Positions 50,593-60,148 of a stretch of DNA of 64,000 nucleotides are shown here, in pieces (the first letter of the stretch is position 1; each line of letters opens with the position of its first letter). Below the pieces are notes generated by a model. It was given only the letters and a program-made list of their open reading frames with translations, ran no database searches and was not told where the DNA came from. Source of the stretch: Bacillota bacterium. Lineage in GTDB: Bacteria > Armatimonadota > HRBIN16. The stretch spans positions 1 to 64,000 of the forward strand of contig JAIMBJ010000004.1 of assembly GCA_023511455.1 (NCBI GenBank). Direction: 5' to 3'. The translations under genes were made by a program, and so were the position numbers.

Positions 50593-50616
50593 CCCCCCGC
50601 TCGCAGGAGCGGGGGG
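50593..50616. terminator. Bidirectional terminator between mntA and the ribosomal superoperon
   Basis: CCCCCCGCTC pairs with GAGCGGGGGG around GCAG, then TTTC on the plus strand; on the minus strand it follows rpsI. Confidence 0.7.
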
Positions 50617-50634
50617 TTTCGCTTCGCAGCGAGA

Positions 50635-51045
50635 TTAGCGCTTGACGTACTGGAAGGCACGGCGTGCGCGCTTGCGACCGTATTTCTTGCGTTCTTTGAC
50701 GCGCGGGTCGCGGGTGACGATGCCCAGCTGACGCAGGGTGGGACGCAGCTCCGGCTTCGCCTGAAGCAGCGCACGGGCAATACCCATCCGCACCGCGCCA
50801 GCGTGTCCGCTGATGCCGCCTCCCTTGCAATAGGCAATCACATCGAACTGCCCCTCGGTGTTGGTCACGGCGAAAGGCTGATTCACCATCGCCTCCAGCG
50901 TATACCTGCCCAGATACTCACGCGCAGGCTTGCCGTTGATGGTGATGTTGCCTGTGCCGGGCATCAGCCAGACCCGCGCGACCGCCGTCTTGCGGCGACC
51001 GGTTGCGTAGTAGCGTACCTGCTCCTGTGCCATAGTCTCCCTCAC
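50635..51045 (-). CDS. rpsI: 30S ribosomal protein S9
   Basis: A 136-residue S9: [17 protein letters not shown] at the N-terminus, [36 protein letters not shown] in the middle and the basic tail [17 protein letters not shown] that reaches the decoding centre. It overlaps the rplM stop by one base. Last gene of the ribosomal cluster, before the bidirectional hairpin. Confidence 0.97.
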   Translation of the reverse strand: MRETMAQEQVRYYATGRRKTAVARVWLMPGTGNITINGKPAREYLGRYTLEAMVNQPFAVTNTEGQFDVIAYCKGGGISGHAGAVRMGIARALLQAKPELRPTLRQLGIVTRDPRVKERKKYGRKRARRAFQYVKR

Positions 51046-51476
51046 TAAACCTTAATCTCTAACGGCTTCGGCTGTTGTGCCTCGTGTGGATGCTCGGGAC
51101 CGGCGTACACCTTCAGTTTGCGAATCATCGCCGCGCCCAGTTTGTTGTGCGGCAGCATACCCTTCACGGCGCGACGGATTGCTCGCTCCGGCTTCTCGGC
51201 AATCAGCTTGCCCCGCGAGACAGAACGCAAGCCGCCAGGCCACATGGTGTGCCAGTAGATGAGCTCCTCGTCCTTGTGACCGGTCAACCTCACCTTGCTG
51301 GCGTTGACCACAATCACGAAGTCGCCGGTATCCAGATGTGGCGCGAAGATGGGTTTGTGCTTACCGCGCAGTATCTTTGCCACCTCCGCCGCCAGGCGAC
51401 CCAGTGGTTTATCCGTCGCATCCACCACGAACCACTCTCGTTTGATGTCTGATGGTTTGGTTGAATAGGTTTTCAT
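51045..51476 (-). CDS. rplM: 50S ribosomal protein L13
   Basis: A 143-residue L13: [57 protein letters not shown] and the [20 protein letters not shown] signature. ATG 51476 is preferred because AAAGGG lies 8 nt upstream; an ATG two codons further upstream is also possible. Confidence 0.97.
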   Translation of the reverse strand: MKTYSTKPSDIKREWFVVDATDKPLGRLAAEVAKILRGKHKPIFAPHLDTGDFVIVVNASKVRLTGHKDEELIYWHTMWPGGLRSVSRGKLIAEKPERAIRRAVKGMLPHNKLGAAMIRKLKVYAGPEHPHEAQQPKPLEIKV

Positions 51477-51488
51477 TGTCATTGCCCT

Positions 51489-52262
51489 TTACCCGCCTGT
51501 TCGTTCGCTCCTCCGAATAGTGCTCTCGTCGTAGTTCACCCTTACCAGGCACAACCCGTGTGCCGGCACACGAAACAGGGCACGGCCTCTGGCGCTGCCT
51601 TGGAGCAGATGTTCCATTGTGTCGGGTGAACGCTTACCCAACCCGACCTCTATCAACGTGCCCACGATGGCGCGCACCATGCCCTGCAGAAAACCGTTTG
51701 CTTCGATGCGCAACCACACCAGCGGCAAGCGCATCTGCAGTTCAGCCCGGTATACCTCTCGCACCGTATTACGGTATCTTCCAGCCTCCGAGGCGAAAGC
51801 CGCAAAATCGTGCTTGCCCACAAGATACCTTGTCGCTTCTAGCATCGCCTCCACATTCAGAGGCTGACTCACGCGATAGGCATACCGCTCCATCAGCGCA
51901 GAGCGCACAGGGTGGTTCCATATCGTATAGCGATACACCCGCGAACGGGCACTGTATCGCGCATGGAAACCTTCATCGGCTTCCCACGCCCGGCGCGCGG
52001 CGACGTCCTTTGGCAGCACGCTGTTCAGTGCTGCGGGTACTCTCTCCACCGGAATACGGCATGTGGTCCGAAAATGCACCACCTGCCCGGTAGCATGTGC
52101 CCCCGCGTCTGTCCGGCTTGCGCCGATAACAGGTACCGACTCTCTGGTTATCCTTTGCACCGCCCGGCAGAGTTCCGCCTGCACGGTGCGCTTACCACGC
52201 TGTACCTGGAAACCTGCAAAGTCCGTGCCATCATATTCGATGACCACGGCAATTGTACGCAT
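51489..52262 (-). CDS. truA: tRNA pseudouridine(38-40) synthase
   Basis: A 257-residue TruA, which makes pseudouridines 38-40 in the tRNA anticodon arm. The catalytic Asp is in GASRTDAGAHATGQVVHFRT. Other family segments are IEYDGTDFAGFQVQRGKRTV, ARYSARSRVYRYTIWNHP and IEANGFLQGMVRAIVGTLIE. ATG 52262 is chosen; a TTG two codons upstream is alternative. It sits 9 nt after rplQ, the usual rplQ-truA-rplM-rpsI order. Confidence 0.95.
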   Translation of the reverse strand: MRTIAVVIEYDGTDFAGFQVQRGKRTVQAELCRAVQRITRESVPVIGASRTDAGAHATGQVVHFRTTCRIPVERVPAALNSVLPKDVAARRAWEADEGFHARYSARSRVYRYTIWNHPVRSALMERYAYRVSQPLNVEAMLEATRYLVGKHDFAAFASEAGRYRNTVREVYRAELQMRLPLVWLRIEANGFLQGMVRAIVGTLIEVGLGKRSPDTMEHLLQGSARGRALFRVPAHGLCLVRVNYDESTIRRSERTGG

Positions 52263-52271
52263 AGACAAAGC

Positions 52272-52625
52272 TCACTGGATGAGCTCCAGCAGCACCAGCA
52301 TCGCGCCATCGCCACGACGGTTACCCAGCCGCACGATGCGCGTGTAACCACCGTTCCGGCTGGCATAACGCGGGGCGATTTCATCAAACACCCGCTTCAC
52401 CAGGCTCTCGGACTTCAAGATGCGTCGAGCCAGCCGCCGCGAGTGCAGGTCGTTGCGCTTCGCAAGCGTGAGTATCTTCTCGGCAATGGAACGCACCTCT
52501 TTCGCCCGTGTATCGGTGGTGCGGATGGCTTCGTGAATAAACAACTGCTGCGTCAGCCCGTGCAACAGCGCACGACGCTGGTCGCTGGGCAGTCCCAGTT
52601 TACGATGACCAACCAGATGTCGCAT
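52272..52625 (-). CDS. rplQ: 50S ribosomal protein L17
   Basis: A 117-residue L17: MRHLVGHRKLGLPSDQRRAL, HEAIRTTDTRAKEVRSIAEK, LAKRNDLHSRRLARRIL and YASRNGGYTRIVRLGNRRGD are all typical. AAGGAG precedes the ATG, 3 nt after rpoA. Confidence 0.97.
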   Translation of the reverse strand: MRHLVGHRKLGLPSDQRRALLHGLTQQLFIHEAIRTTDTRAKEVRSIAEKILTLAKRNDLHSRRLARRILKSESLVKRVFDEIAPRYASRNGGYTRIVRLGNRRGDGAMLVLLELIQ

Positions 52626-52628
52626 AAC

Positions 52629-53666
52629 TCACTCCTTGCTTTCTTCTTCCTCTTTCTCTTCCTTGTGCGCCTCGGCAGATGCCGCCAGTTCCTCCATCAC
52701 CTGCGCCAGGTCCTCGCCGCGCAGGGTCAAACCGAGCTGCGCCAGTTTTTCCCGCACCTCGTACAGCGACCGCTTTCCGAAGTTGCGAATGCTCATCAAT
52801 TCGCTCTGGGTGCGGTGCACAAGGTCGCGTACGCTGCTTATACCTGCCCTTTTCAGGCAGTTATAGGTACGCACCGAGAAATCCAGCTCTTCCACCCGCA
52901 CATCTGGCACATTGGCAGGCAGCAGCACGGTCTCCGGAGACAGTGGCAACGCGGAGCTGGCATCCATGCGCACGAACATGTCCATGAACTCACGCAGAAT
53001 CCGTGCGGCATCCTGCAACGCGTGCACTGGATAGATGGTACCGTTCGTCCATATCTCCAGCGTGAGCCGCTCCAGGTCGGTCTTAAAGCCAACGCGCGTG
53101 GACTCCACGATATAGTTCACCTTACGTACCGGCGAGAACATCGCACCGATAGGTATGACGCCGATGGTCTTCGCCAGAGAATCCGGCAAGGTCACCTTCT
53201 CTGGTGCCACATAGCCTCGCCCCCGCTGCACGTACAGGTCCATCCGCAGGGTTGCCCCTTCTTCGCTGATGGTCGCCAGGTACACCTCAGGGTTGGCAAT
53301 CTCCACATCGTTGGGGCAGCGTACGTCTGCGCCGGTCACCATCCCCGGTCCACGTGCGTCCACGGTCAGCGTGATGACTTCGTTCGGTCTACCACCGCCC
53401 GGTGCGCGCACCGCCAGCTCCTTGATGTTCAAAATCAGCTCGGTGGTGTCTTCCTTCACACCGGGAATGGTGGAGAACTCATGAAGCACTTTTTCCACCT
53501 TGATGGCGGTGACTGCCGCGCCCGGAATAGACGACAACAGCACACGCCGCAGGGCATTGCCCAGCGTGGTAGCGAACCCCCTGTCCAGAGGTTCCACGAC
53601 AAATTTGCCATAGGTGCCGCTTTGCTCGATCGATTCGATACGCGGCACAAGTAATGGTTCTGCCAT
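52629..53666 (-). CDS. rpoA: RNA polymerase alpha subunit
   Basis: A 345-residue alpha subunit. The N-terminal assembly domain shows FVVEPLDRGFATTLGNALRR and VLLSSIPGAAVTAIKVE. The C-terminal domain shows LDFSVRTYNCLKRAGISSVR and RNFGKRSLYEVREKLAQLGL, for UP-element and activator contacts. The start at ATG 53666 is chosen by homology; the frame is open 17 codons further. It ends in an acidic/basic tail (HKEEKEEEESKE). Confidence 0.97.
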   Translation of the reverse strand: MAEPLLVPRIESIEQSGTYGKFVVEPLDRGFATTLGNALRRVLLSSIPGAAVTAIKVEKVLHEFSTIPGVKEDTTELILNIKELAVRAPGGGRPNEVITLTVDARGPGMVTGADVRCPNDVEIANPEVYLATISEEGATLRMDLYVQRGRGYVAPEKVTLPDSLAKTIGVIPIGAMFSPVRKVNYIVESTRVGFKTDLERLTLEIWTNGTIYPVHALQDAARILREFMDMFVRMDASSALPLSPETVLLPANVPDVRVEELDFSVRTYNCLKRAGISSVRDLVHRTQSELMSIRNFGKRSLYEVREKLAQLGLTLRGEDLAQVMEELAASAEAHKEEKEEEESKE

Positions 53667-53775
53667 CGTTCGGACTCTCTGCCTCCTTACGGCATTTTGT
53701 CCATCTCGCCCGGTCATCGGTGTTCGCTATGTGCTTTTCTCGTACTATCCGCACACCGCGAACACCAGAACGCCG

Positions 53776-54408
53776 TTATCGCGAGTAGAATTCGATAACC
53801 ATCTGCTCTTCGACATCGGTATCAATCTGCTCACGGGTCGGACGTGCCACCACCCGTCCCGTCAGCGTTGTGGTGTCGAAGGTCAACCACTCGGGGATAT
53901 GTGCTCCCCGCTTCGCGAGGTTACTGCGTATCGGTTCGGAGTCGCGCTTACCCTGCGCTACGGACACTTCGTCACCAGGACGCAGTTGGTATGAGGGAAT
54001 ATTCACCTTTCGCCCGTTCACCGTGAAGAAGCCATGAGAGACCAGCTGCCGCGCCTGGTCGCGAGAAACCGCCAATCCCAGCCGGTAGACCACGTTGTCC
54101 AGCCGCATTTCCAGCAGCTGCAGCAGGTTTTCTCCCGCCACGCCCGGACGTCGGATTGCCTCATCCACGTACGTGCGGAACGGGCGTTCCTCCATGCGAT
54201 AAATGCGCCGCAGCTTCTGTTTCTCCCGCAACTGTTTTCCATAGTCGGTCAGTTTCTTGCTCACTGCCATGGCGCCATGCTGTCCGGGCGGCTTGCGACG
54301 GCTTTCACGCTCGATCGCGCATTTCTTGGTGTAGCACCGCTCGCCCTTGAGAAACAGCTTGACGCCCTCGCGGCGACACAAACGACACTTCGGTGATGCA
54401 ATACCCAT
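53776..54408 (-). CDS. rpsD: 30S ribosomal protein S4
   Basis: A 210-residue S4 of the zinc-containing (C+) type: [20 protein letters not shown] with KKC provides the four cysteines. [20 protein letters not shown] and the S4 RNA-binding domain with [20 protein letters not shown] follow. AGGAGG lies upstream. It is followed by rpoA. Confidence 0.97.
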   Translation of the reverse strand: MGIASPKCRLCRREGVKLFLKGERCYTKKCAIERESRRKPPGQHGAMAVSKKLTDYGKQLREKQKLRRIYRMEERPFRTYVDEAIRRPGVAGENLLQLLEMRLDNVVYRLGLAVSRDQARQLVSHGFFTVNGRKVNIPSYQLRPGDEVSVAQGKRDSEPIRSNLAKRGAHIPEWLTFDTTTLTGRVVARPTREQIDTDVEEQMVIEFYSR

Positions 54409-54431
54409 CGAATGAAACTCCTCCTGCTCCT

Positions 54432-54827
54432 TTACACCCGGCGTCGCTTGGGCGGACGACAGCCATTATGAGGTACCGGTGTCACGTCCTTGATGGAGAG
54501 AATGTCCAGCCCTACCGCCTGCAGGGCACGGATAGCGGTTTCACGTCCGGGTCCCGGACCCTTGACTTCCACATCTACCTTGCGCACACCGTGTTCCATT
54601 GCCTTACGGGCACAGTCCTCCGCCGCCATTTGTGCCGCGAAAGGAGTGCCCTTGCGCGCGCCTTTGAAACCCACTACGCCTGCGCTTGACCAGGCAATGA
54701 CGTTGCCATTGACATCGGTAATCGCCACTATCGTGTTATTAAAGGTGGACTGGATATGCGCAACACCGTGAACAATGTTCTTCTTCGGTTTTACCTTTTG
54801 TCGCGTGGTAACGGCTTTTCTCGCCAT
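54432..54827 (-). CDS. rpsK: 30S ribosomal protein S11
   Basis: A 131-residue S11: [60 protein letters not shown] and a basic [13 protein letters not shown] tail. GAGGAGG precedes the ATG. Confidence 0.97.
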   Translation of the reverse strand: MARKAVTTRQKVKPKKNIVHGVAHIQSTFNNTIVAITDVNGNVIAWSSAGVVGFKGARKGTPFAAQMAAEDCARKAMEHGVRKVDVEVKGPGPGRETAIRALQAVGLDILSIKDVTPVPHNGCRPPKRRRV

Positions 54828-54845
54828 CTCGTGATGCCTCCTCTA

Positions 54846-55220
54846 TTACTTCTTCTTCCGTTTGGTACCCACGGTGCGGCGCGGACCTTTGCGGGTGCGC
54901 GCATTGGTTCGTGTGCGCTGACCTCGCACCGGCAGTCCACGGCGGTGTCTCAAACCACGATAGCAGCCTATCTCGATAAGACGACGAATGTTCTGCTGCA
55001 CCTCACGACGCAGTTCGCCCTCTACGCGATACTCGCGGTCGATCACCTCGCGCAGACGGCTGATTTCGCCTTCCGTGAGCTGGCGCACGCGCGTCGACGG
55101 GTCAATCCCGCACTGTGCCAGTATCTTACGCGCGCTCGACAGCCCGATGCCGTAGATATACGGCAGGGCATACTCGATCTTCTTATCTCGTGGCAAGTCT
55201 ACACCAGCAATGCGTGCCAA
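54846..55220 (-). CDS. rpsM: 30S ribosomal protein S13
   Basis: A 124-residue S13: [60 protein letters not shown] and KKRRK-like end. The start codon is TTG at 55220 with GGAGG 7 nt upstream. Confidence 0.96.
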   Translation of the reverse strand: MARIAGVDLPRDKKIEYALPYIYGIGLSSARKILAQCGIDPSTRVRQLTEGEISRLREVIDREYRVEGELRREVQQNIRRLIEIGCYRGLRHRRGLPVRGQRTRTNARTRKGPRRTVGTKRKKK

Positions 55221-55232
55221 CGTACTGCCTCC

Positions 55233-55349
55233 TTAACCCTGACGCTGCTTGTGTTTCGGGTTCTTTTTGCAGATGACCCGAACCACACCTCTGCGCCTTA
55301 TGATTTTGCAATCGTTGCAGATTTTCTTCACTGATGCTCTAACCTTCAT
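55233..55349 (-). CDS. rpmJ: 50S ribosomal protein L36
   Basis: A 38-residue L36: [20 protein letters not shown] then [18 protein letters not shown]. The zinc ligands are CNDC, a third Cys and His. The gene opens the alpha operon just after the promoter at 55405-55434. The protein is the zinc-type (C+) form. Confidence 0.96.
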   Translation of the reverse strand: MKVRASVKKICNDCKIIRRRGVVRVICKKNPKHKQRQG

Positions 55350-55404
55350 GGTCTGAACCCCTTTTCAGCCCGAATCCAAAGCCCAAACGGACACGCAAAT
55401 ACCT

Positions 55405-55434
55405 ATTATACCGAAAGTCTCCCCCTTTCGGCAA
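55405..55434 (-). promoter_or_regulatory. Promoter of the rpmJ-rpsM-rpsK-rpsD-rpoA-rplQ operon
   Basis: TTGCCG and TATAAT separated by 18 nt on the minus strand, 55 nt before rpmJ. It lies in the 119-nt gap after infA and marks an internal start within the ribosomal cluster. Confidence 0.6.
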
Positions 55435-55468
55435 GTGCTCCCCCTCCGTGTTACCGGGCGACCACGCG

Positions 55469-55708
55469 CTATTTGTAGCGATAGATAATCCGCCCGCGAG
55501 TCAGGTCATAGGGCGACAGTTCCACCAGCACACGGTCCCCGGGCAAGATTTTGATGAAGTGCATCCGCATCTTCCCGGAAACGTGCGCCAGCACAATGTG
55601 ACCTTCCTGAATCTGCACGCGAAACATCGCGTTCGGAAGGGTCTCCACCACTGTGCCTTCTACTTGAAGCCCTTTCTCCTTCTCGACAGGCTCCTGTTTC
55701 TTAGCCAT
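55469..55708 (-). CDS. infA: Translation initiation factor IF-1
   Basis: A 79-residue IF-1, an OB-fold S1-type protein: [40 protein letters not shown] and [20 protein letters not shown]. Start at ATG 55708; the additional [16 protein letters not shown]-terminus is slightly longer than E. coli IF-1. Confidence 0.96.
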   Translation of the reverse strand: MAKKQEPVEKEKGLQVEGTVVETLPNAMFRVQIQEGHIVLAHVSGKMRMHFIKILPGDRVLVELSPYDLTRGRIIYRYK

Positions 55709-55742
55709 AGCCTCTATCCCCACCCGCGCAACGGGTGTGTTC

Positions 55743-56492
55743 TTACTCTACTGTAAGGATCAGGGGACCCTTACGAGTAATGGCTACTGTATGCTCAAAG
55801 TGAGCAGAGAGTTTGCCATCCTCTGTCACTATTGTCCATTTGTCGGACAGACACACCACCTGCGGCTTACCCTGGTTCACCATCGGCTCAATCGCCAGCG
55901 TCATGCCTTCACGAAGCAACGGTCCGGTACCCGGCTTTCCGTAGTTCGGTACCGGTGGGTCTTCGTGTATCTTTTTGCCCACCCCATGCCCCACCAGTTC
56001 GCGCACCACCGAGTAACCCTGCTTCTCCACAAACCTCTGAATGGCGGAGGCGATATCGCCGATGCGCTTCCCCACCTGCGCCTGGTCAATCCCTACGTAC
56101 AGCGCCTGGCGGGTGACATCCAGCAGCCGCTGTGCCTCTGGCGCAATCTCGCCAATCGGTACGGTAACAGCGGCATCGGCGTAATAACCATCCAGTTCCA
56201 CACCCATATCGATGCTCAGTATATCTCCCGGCATCAGCACCCGATTCGACGGCAATCCATGCACCACCTGATGGTTCACCGAAGTGCAAATATGGGCGGG
56301 ATAGCCCATATAACCTTTGAACGCGGCGCGTCCACCAGCCTCTTTCACCAGAATAGCCGCTAGCGCATCGAGGTCCGCCGTCGTGGTAACGCCGGGCGTT
56401 ATCGACTCACCGAGTGTACGCAGGATTCTGGCCAGTACTCTGCCTGCAACACGTATCTTCTCTATCTCTGCTGGGCTCTTGATAATGATCAT
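55743..56492 (-). CDS. map: Methionine aminopeptidase type I
   Basis: A 249-residue type I methionine aminopeptidase that removes initiator Met. Metal ligands are in [20 protein letters not shown] (two Asp), [19 protein letters not shown] (His), [13 protein letters not shown] (Glu) and [11 protein letters not shown] (Glu). The substrate His is in [23 protein letters not shown] 56492 overlaps the adk stop (ATGA); an ATG five codons upstream is alternative. Confidence 0.96.
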   Translation of the reverse strand: MIIIKSPAEIEKIRVAGRVLARILRTLGESITPGVTTTADLDALAAILVKEAGGRAAFKGYMGYPAHICTSVNHQVVHGLPSNRVLMPGDILSIDMGVELDGYYADAAVTVPIGEIAPEAQRLLDVTRQALYVGIDQAQVGKRIGDIASAIQRFVEKQGYSVVRELVGHGVGKKIHEDPPVPNYGKPGTGPLLREGMTLAIEPMVNQGKPQVVCLSDKWTIVTEDGKLSAHFEHTVAITRKGPLILTVE

Positions 56493-57160
56493 GCGTTTTC
56501 CAGACATCGCTGCCAGCGACGCGAGACCGACTCTTTCACCGCCCGGTATACCTCATCTACCTCGCCGCTGGCATCGATAGGCTCCAGTAAACCACGCTGA
56601 CTGTAAAAAAGCACCAGCGGCTCCGTCTGTCGATGGTAGACTTCCAGCCTCTTGCGGATAGCCTCTGGCGTGTCATCAGGACGCACCACTAGCTGCGCCC
56701 CACAACGGTCGCAACGTCCCTCCACCTTGGGCGGCATGGTGACCACGTGATAGTTGGCTCCACACTGCGGGCAGTTTCGCCTGCCGCCCAAACGCTGTTG
56801 CACCACTTCTTCCGAAGCGTCCAGGTACAACACCCCGCACAACTGCCAGCAGTGTTCAGCCAGCATTTGCTCCAGGATCTCTGCCTGATGCACGGTGCGT
56901 GGAAAACCGTCCAGTATCACCCCCGTGCCGGTGTCACCCCGCACCAGCCGCTCCCGGAGCACCGAAGCGACCACCTCATCCGGCACCAGCTCACCGCGCG
57001 TGACGTAGCCCTGCACGGTTTTGCCTAACTCAGTGCCCGCTCTCATCGCTTCCCGCAGCAGCTCACCCGTGCTAATCTGCACGAAACCGAAATCCTGTTG
57101 AAGACGCTCCGCCTGTGTGCCCTTGCCCGCACCAGGCGCACCCAAAAATATCCATATCAT
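56489..57160 (-). CDS. adk: Adenylate kinase
   Basis: A 223-residue long-form adenylate kinase. P-loop GAPGAGKGTQA, ILDGFPRTVHQAE and a LID domain with a zinc site, CPQCGANY and CDRCG. Located in the classic secY-adk-map order but separated from secY by a hairpin (57250-57269), so it may also have its own promoter. Confidence 0.96.
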   Translation of the reverse strand: MIWIFLGAPGAGKGTQAERLQQDFGFVQISTGELLREAMRAGTELGKTVQGYVTRGELVPDEVVASVLRERLVRGDTGTGVILDGFPRTVHQAEILEQMLAEHCWQLCGVLYLDASEEVVQQRLGGRRNCPQCGANYHVVTMPPKVEGRCDRCGAQLVVRPDDTPEAIRKRLEVYHRQTEPLVLFYSQRGLLEPIDASGEVDEVYRAVKESVSRRWQRCLENA

Positions 57161-57249
57161 CGGTTGCTTCCGCTCCTATCCGTAACGTTGTCTGATGCTG
57201 CCGTTACCAGCAGATGCTTCGCGGATGCCCAGCATGACCACACAAAACC

Positions 57250-57269
57250 GCCCCTGTCATTCCAGGGGC
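57250..57269 (-). terminator. Hairpin between secY and adk
   Basis: On the minus strand GCCCCTG pairs with CAGGGGC around GAATGA, followed by GGTTTTG, 18 nt beyond the secY stop. It may partially terminate or attenuate transcription within the superoperon. Confidence 0.6.
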
Positions 57270-57287
57270 AGTAAGGGTTCCCCGCCT

Positions 57288-58574
57288 CTACTCCCGCAGG
57301 AAGCCTTCGTAGTTACGCATCAGCATTTGCGCTTCGATGCTCTGCATCGTATCCAGTGCGACCCCAACCACGATGAGCAGAGATGTGCCTCCCACCAGCG
57401 AGAAGGTACCGATGTCTACTCCCGTGATGGTCGGCGCGATATACTGGATGCACGCTACCGTCGCCAGGAACAGCGCGCCCGCAAAGGTAATGCGCGACAC
57501 CACTTTATCCAGATAGTCCGCCGTCGGCTTGCCGGGGCGGATGCCTGGGATGTAGCTACCGTACTTCTTCAGGTTGTCTGCGATGTCGTTGACGTCGAAC
57601 TGCACCGCGGTGTAGAAGTAGGTGAAAATCACGATGACGATACCGTACATCAGCAGAGCGAAGGCGTTGTCTCCCGGTGCCAGCCACTGCGCTGCCCGTT
57701 TCAGATAATAGACCCACCCCGTTTCGCCCGGGATAGCGGTGGCGATAGTCATCGGAAGCAGCATCAGTGAGATAGCGAAGATGATCGGGATGACGCCCGC
57801 CATCGCGATTTTCAACGGCAGGAACGAGCTGTGCCCGCCGACCTGCCGCATTCCCACGATGCGCCTCGCGTGCTGAATGGGTATCTTCCGCTGAGCCTGA
57901 GTGACGTACACGATACCCACGATGGTCGCAAGGAACACCACCGCCAGCAGAATCAGGCTGATCCACGCCTGCTGCAGCGAAGTAGATTCCCACACTTTGG
58001 ATATTTGCCAGGGCAGGCTGGCGGTGATGCTCGCGAAGATGATGAGCGAGACGCCGTTGCCCACGCCCTTGTCGGTAATCTGTTCACCCAGCCACAGCAG
58101 GAACATGGTACCGGCGGTGAGCACCACTGCCGTCACGATGAGCTGCCACCAGTTGGCGGTGAGGATCTGCGAGCGCACCAGCGTGATGCTGATTCCCAGC
58201 GATTGCAGGAACGCCAGAGCCACCGTCAGGTAGCGGGTGTACTTGGCGATTTCCTTGCGCCCGGTCTCCCCCTCCTTTTGCAGCTCCTTCAGTTGTGGCA
58301 ATGCGGCTACCAGCAGCTGCATGATGATGGAGGCGTTGATGTACGGCACGATGCCCATCGCGAAGATGGTGAATTTACGCAGCGCACCGCCGGAGAACAC
58401 GTCCACCAATCCAAATACCCCCCCCTGCGCAAACAGGCGTTCCATCGCGGCGTGGTCGATGCCGGGAACGGGAATATGCAACCCCACGGTGTACACGGCG
58501 AACGCCCCGAACACAAACAGGATACGTTTGCGCAGGTCGGGTAACTTCCATGCGGCTACCAGCGTTTCAAGCAT
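57288..58574 (-). CDS. secY: Protein translocase subunit SecY
   Basis: A 428-residue SecY with ten hydrophobic helices, the central protein-conducting channel. Signature segments: FGAFAVYTVGLHIPVPGIDH, GIVPYINASIIMQLL, QAQRKIPIQHARRIVG (cytosolic loop) and YFYTAVQFDVNDIADNLKKY then GSYIPGIRPGKPTADYLD. It follows rplO by 2 nt. Confidence 0.97.
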   Translation of the reverse strand: MLETLVAAWKLPDLRKRILFVFGAFAVYTVGLHIPVPGIDHAAMERLFAQGGVFGLVDVFSGGALRKFTIFAMGIVPYINASIIMQLLVAALPQLKELQKEGETGRKEIAKYTRYLTVALAFLQSLGISITLVRSQILTANWWQLIVTAVVLTAGTMFLLWLGEQITDKGVGNGVSLIIFASITASLPWQISKVWESTSLQQAWISLILLAVVFLATIVGIVYVTQAQRKIPIQHARRIVGMRQVGGHSSFLPLKIAMAGVIPIIFAISLMLLPMTIATAIPGETGWVYYLKRAAQWLAPGDNAFALLMYGIVIVIFTYFYTAVQFDVNDIADNLKKYGSYIPGIRPGKPTADYLDKVVSRITFAGALFLATVACIQYIAPTITGVDIGTFSLVGGTSLLIVVGVALDTMQSIEAQMLMRNYEGFLRE

Positions 58575-58576
58575 GG

Positions 58577-59020
58577 CTAAATCGCCTCCACACTGCCTCC
58601 TGCAGCGGTAATCTTCTGCTCGGCAGATTTGCTGAATTTATGGGCACGCACGGTGAGCGCTTTGGTCAGTTCGCCCTCACCAAGCACCTTTAAGCCGTCT
58701 TTTTCCAGCTTTTTGATAATCCGGCGCTCCAGCAGCAACTCAGGGGTAATTACATCACCCGCCTCGAAGCGCTCCTCCAGCAGAGCCACGTTGATAATCG
58801 TGTACTCCTTGTGGGTAGGGTTCTTGAACCCCTTCAGGCGGGGCAGGCGGCGGTGCAATGGCGTCTGTCCACCCTCAAAGGTCAGCGGCACCTGATCGCG
58901 TGCCTTCTGTCCTTTCGTGCCGCGACCGGCGGTCTTGCCATGCCCCGACCCGATGCCTCGTCCCACTCGCTTGCGGCGATGGGTAGCGCCGGGATTGGGT
59001 TTCAGTTCATGCAGAAACAT
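58577..59020 (-). CDS. rplO: 50S ribosomal protein L15
   Basis: A 147-residue L15: [60 protein letters not shown] and a C-terminal domain ending [12 protein letters not shown]. Good Shine-Dalgarno (GAGGAGG) upstream; overlaps the rpmD end by 14 nt. Confidence 0.97.
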   Translation of the reverse strand: MFLHELKPNPGATHRRKRVGRGIGSGHGKTAGRGTKGQKARDQVPLTFEGGQTPLHRRLPRLKGFKNPTHKEYTIINVALLEERFEAGDVITPELLLERRIIKKLEKDGLKVLGEGELTKALTVRAHKFSKSAEQKITAAGGSVEAI

Positions 59021-59225
59021 TTGCTGCCTCCTCTGTGACCGCGTTGTCAGCCACCTCTTCGACAGTTACCAGATGACTTATCTTGCGCACCATGCCCCGG
59101 ATAGCCGGGTTATCGGGCTTCAGCACGCTCTGCTGAAGGCGGCGCAAGCCCAGCGCCTCCACAGTACGCTTCTGTCTCTTGCTATAGCCAATGGGGCTAC
59201 GGACGAGGGTAATCTTAAGAGCCAT
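59007..59225 (-). CDS. rpmD: 50S ribosomal protein L30
   Basis: A 72-residue L30: [40 protein letters not shown] and [16 protein letters not shown]. Overlaps rpsE by 11 nt at its start and rplO by 14 nt at its end. Confidence 0.95.
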   Translation of the reverse strand: MALKITLVRSPIGYSKRQKRTVEALGLRRLQQSVLKPDNPAIRGMVRKISHLVTVEEVADNAVTEEAANVSA

Positions 59226-59766
59226 CGGTCGTTCCCTCCTCCTTGCCTTCCAGGTATTTTCGCATCCATGGCACTACTTGCGCCGGCTGTTTACCGCGCA
59301 TCTCTGCCACTTGCTCCACGCGCTTGAGCATCTGCAACGCCTTGATGGTAGCCCATGCCACGTTGATGGGGTTTCGGGAGCCCAGGCACTTGCCCAGCAC
59401 GTCTTTGACGCCGGCGGCTTCCAGAATAGCGCGCATCGAGGTGCCTGCTACCACACCGGTACCGGGCGAGGCAGGCTTCAAAATCACCGTCGACGCCCCA
59501 AACGAGGTGACCACCTCATGCGGGATCGAGGTGCCCACAATCGGTACCTCAATCAGCCGTTTCTTGGCGTCTTCCACGCCCTTGCGAATGGCATCGGGAA
59601 TGGCACGGGCTTTTCCCAGCCCTGCGCCCACGTGTCCTTCCCCGTCGCCAACCACTACCAGCGCGTTCCAGCTCATCGTACGACCGCCCTTGTGCGTCTT
59701 CTGCACGCGGTTCGTACGGATAACGCGCTCCTGCAAATTGAGTGTCTCCGGGTCTATTCGTGCCAT
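59215..59766 (-). CDS. rpsE: 30S ribosomal protein S5
   Basis: A 183-residue S5: [32 protein letters not shown]-like text ([20 protein letters not shown]), and [23 protein letters not shown] 59766 lies just after rplR; the frame is open further upstream but the added sequence is unrelated. Confidence 0.97.
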   Translation of the reverse strand: MARIDPETLNLQERVIRTNRVQKTHKGGRTMSWNALVVVGDGEGHVGAGLGKARAIPDAIRKGVEDAKKRLIEVPIVGTSIPHEVVTSFGASTVILKPASPGTGVVAGTSMRAILEAAGVKDVLGKCLGSRNPINVAWATIKALQMLKRVEQVAEMRGKQPAQVVPWMRKYLEGKEEGTTDGS

Positions 59767-59767
59767 C

Positions 59768-60145
59768 TCAGAACTCCAGTCCCCCTTCTCGTGCCGCATC
59801 CGCCAGCGCTTTGACGCGACCGTGATACTTGTAGCCGCCGCGGTCGAACACCACGTGTCGCACTCCAGCATCGATAGCGCGTTCGGCAATCAGCCGACCA
59901 ACGGCCCTGGCGGCTTCAACGTTGTCTGTCCTGGGTAGCGAGTTGCGCAGAACAGGCTCCAGCGACGAGGCAGCGGCGATAGTATGCCCTTTCTCGTCGT
60001 CTATCACCTGCGCATAGATGTACTTCAGACTACGGAACACCGTCAGGCGCGGTCGCTCAGCAGTCCCTCGGATCTTCTTGCGCACTCGCGCATGTCGCAG
60101 CAACCTTCCCCTCTGACGGGGAGCAACGTTCTTATGTTCTATCAT
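59768..60145 (-). CDS. rplR: 50S ribosomal protein L18
   Basis: A 125-residue L18: [40 protein letters not shown] and [20 protein letters not shown]. 5S rRNA binding. Starts 3 nt after the rplF stop. Confidence 0.97.
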   Translation of the reverse strand: MIEHKNVAPRQRGRLLRHARVRKKIRGTAERPRLTVFRSLKYIYAQVIDDEKGHTIAAASSLEPVLRNSLPRTDNVEAARAVGRLIAERAIDAGVRHVVFDRGGYKYHGRVKALADAAREGGLEF

Positions 60146-60148
60146 GAC

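Noticed and set aside
51912-53654. A 580-codon open frame on the plus strand
   Set aside because: Antisense to truA, rplQ and rpoA.
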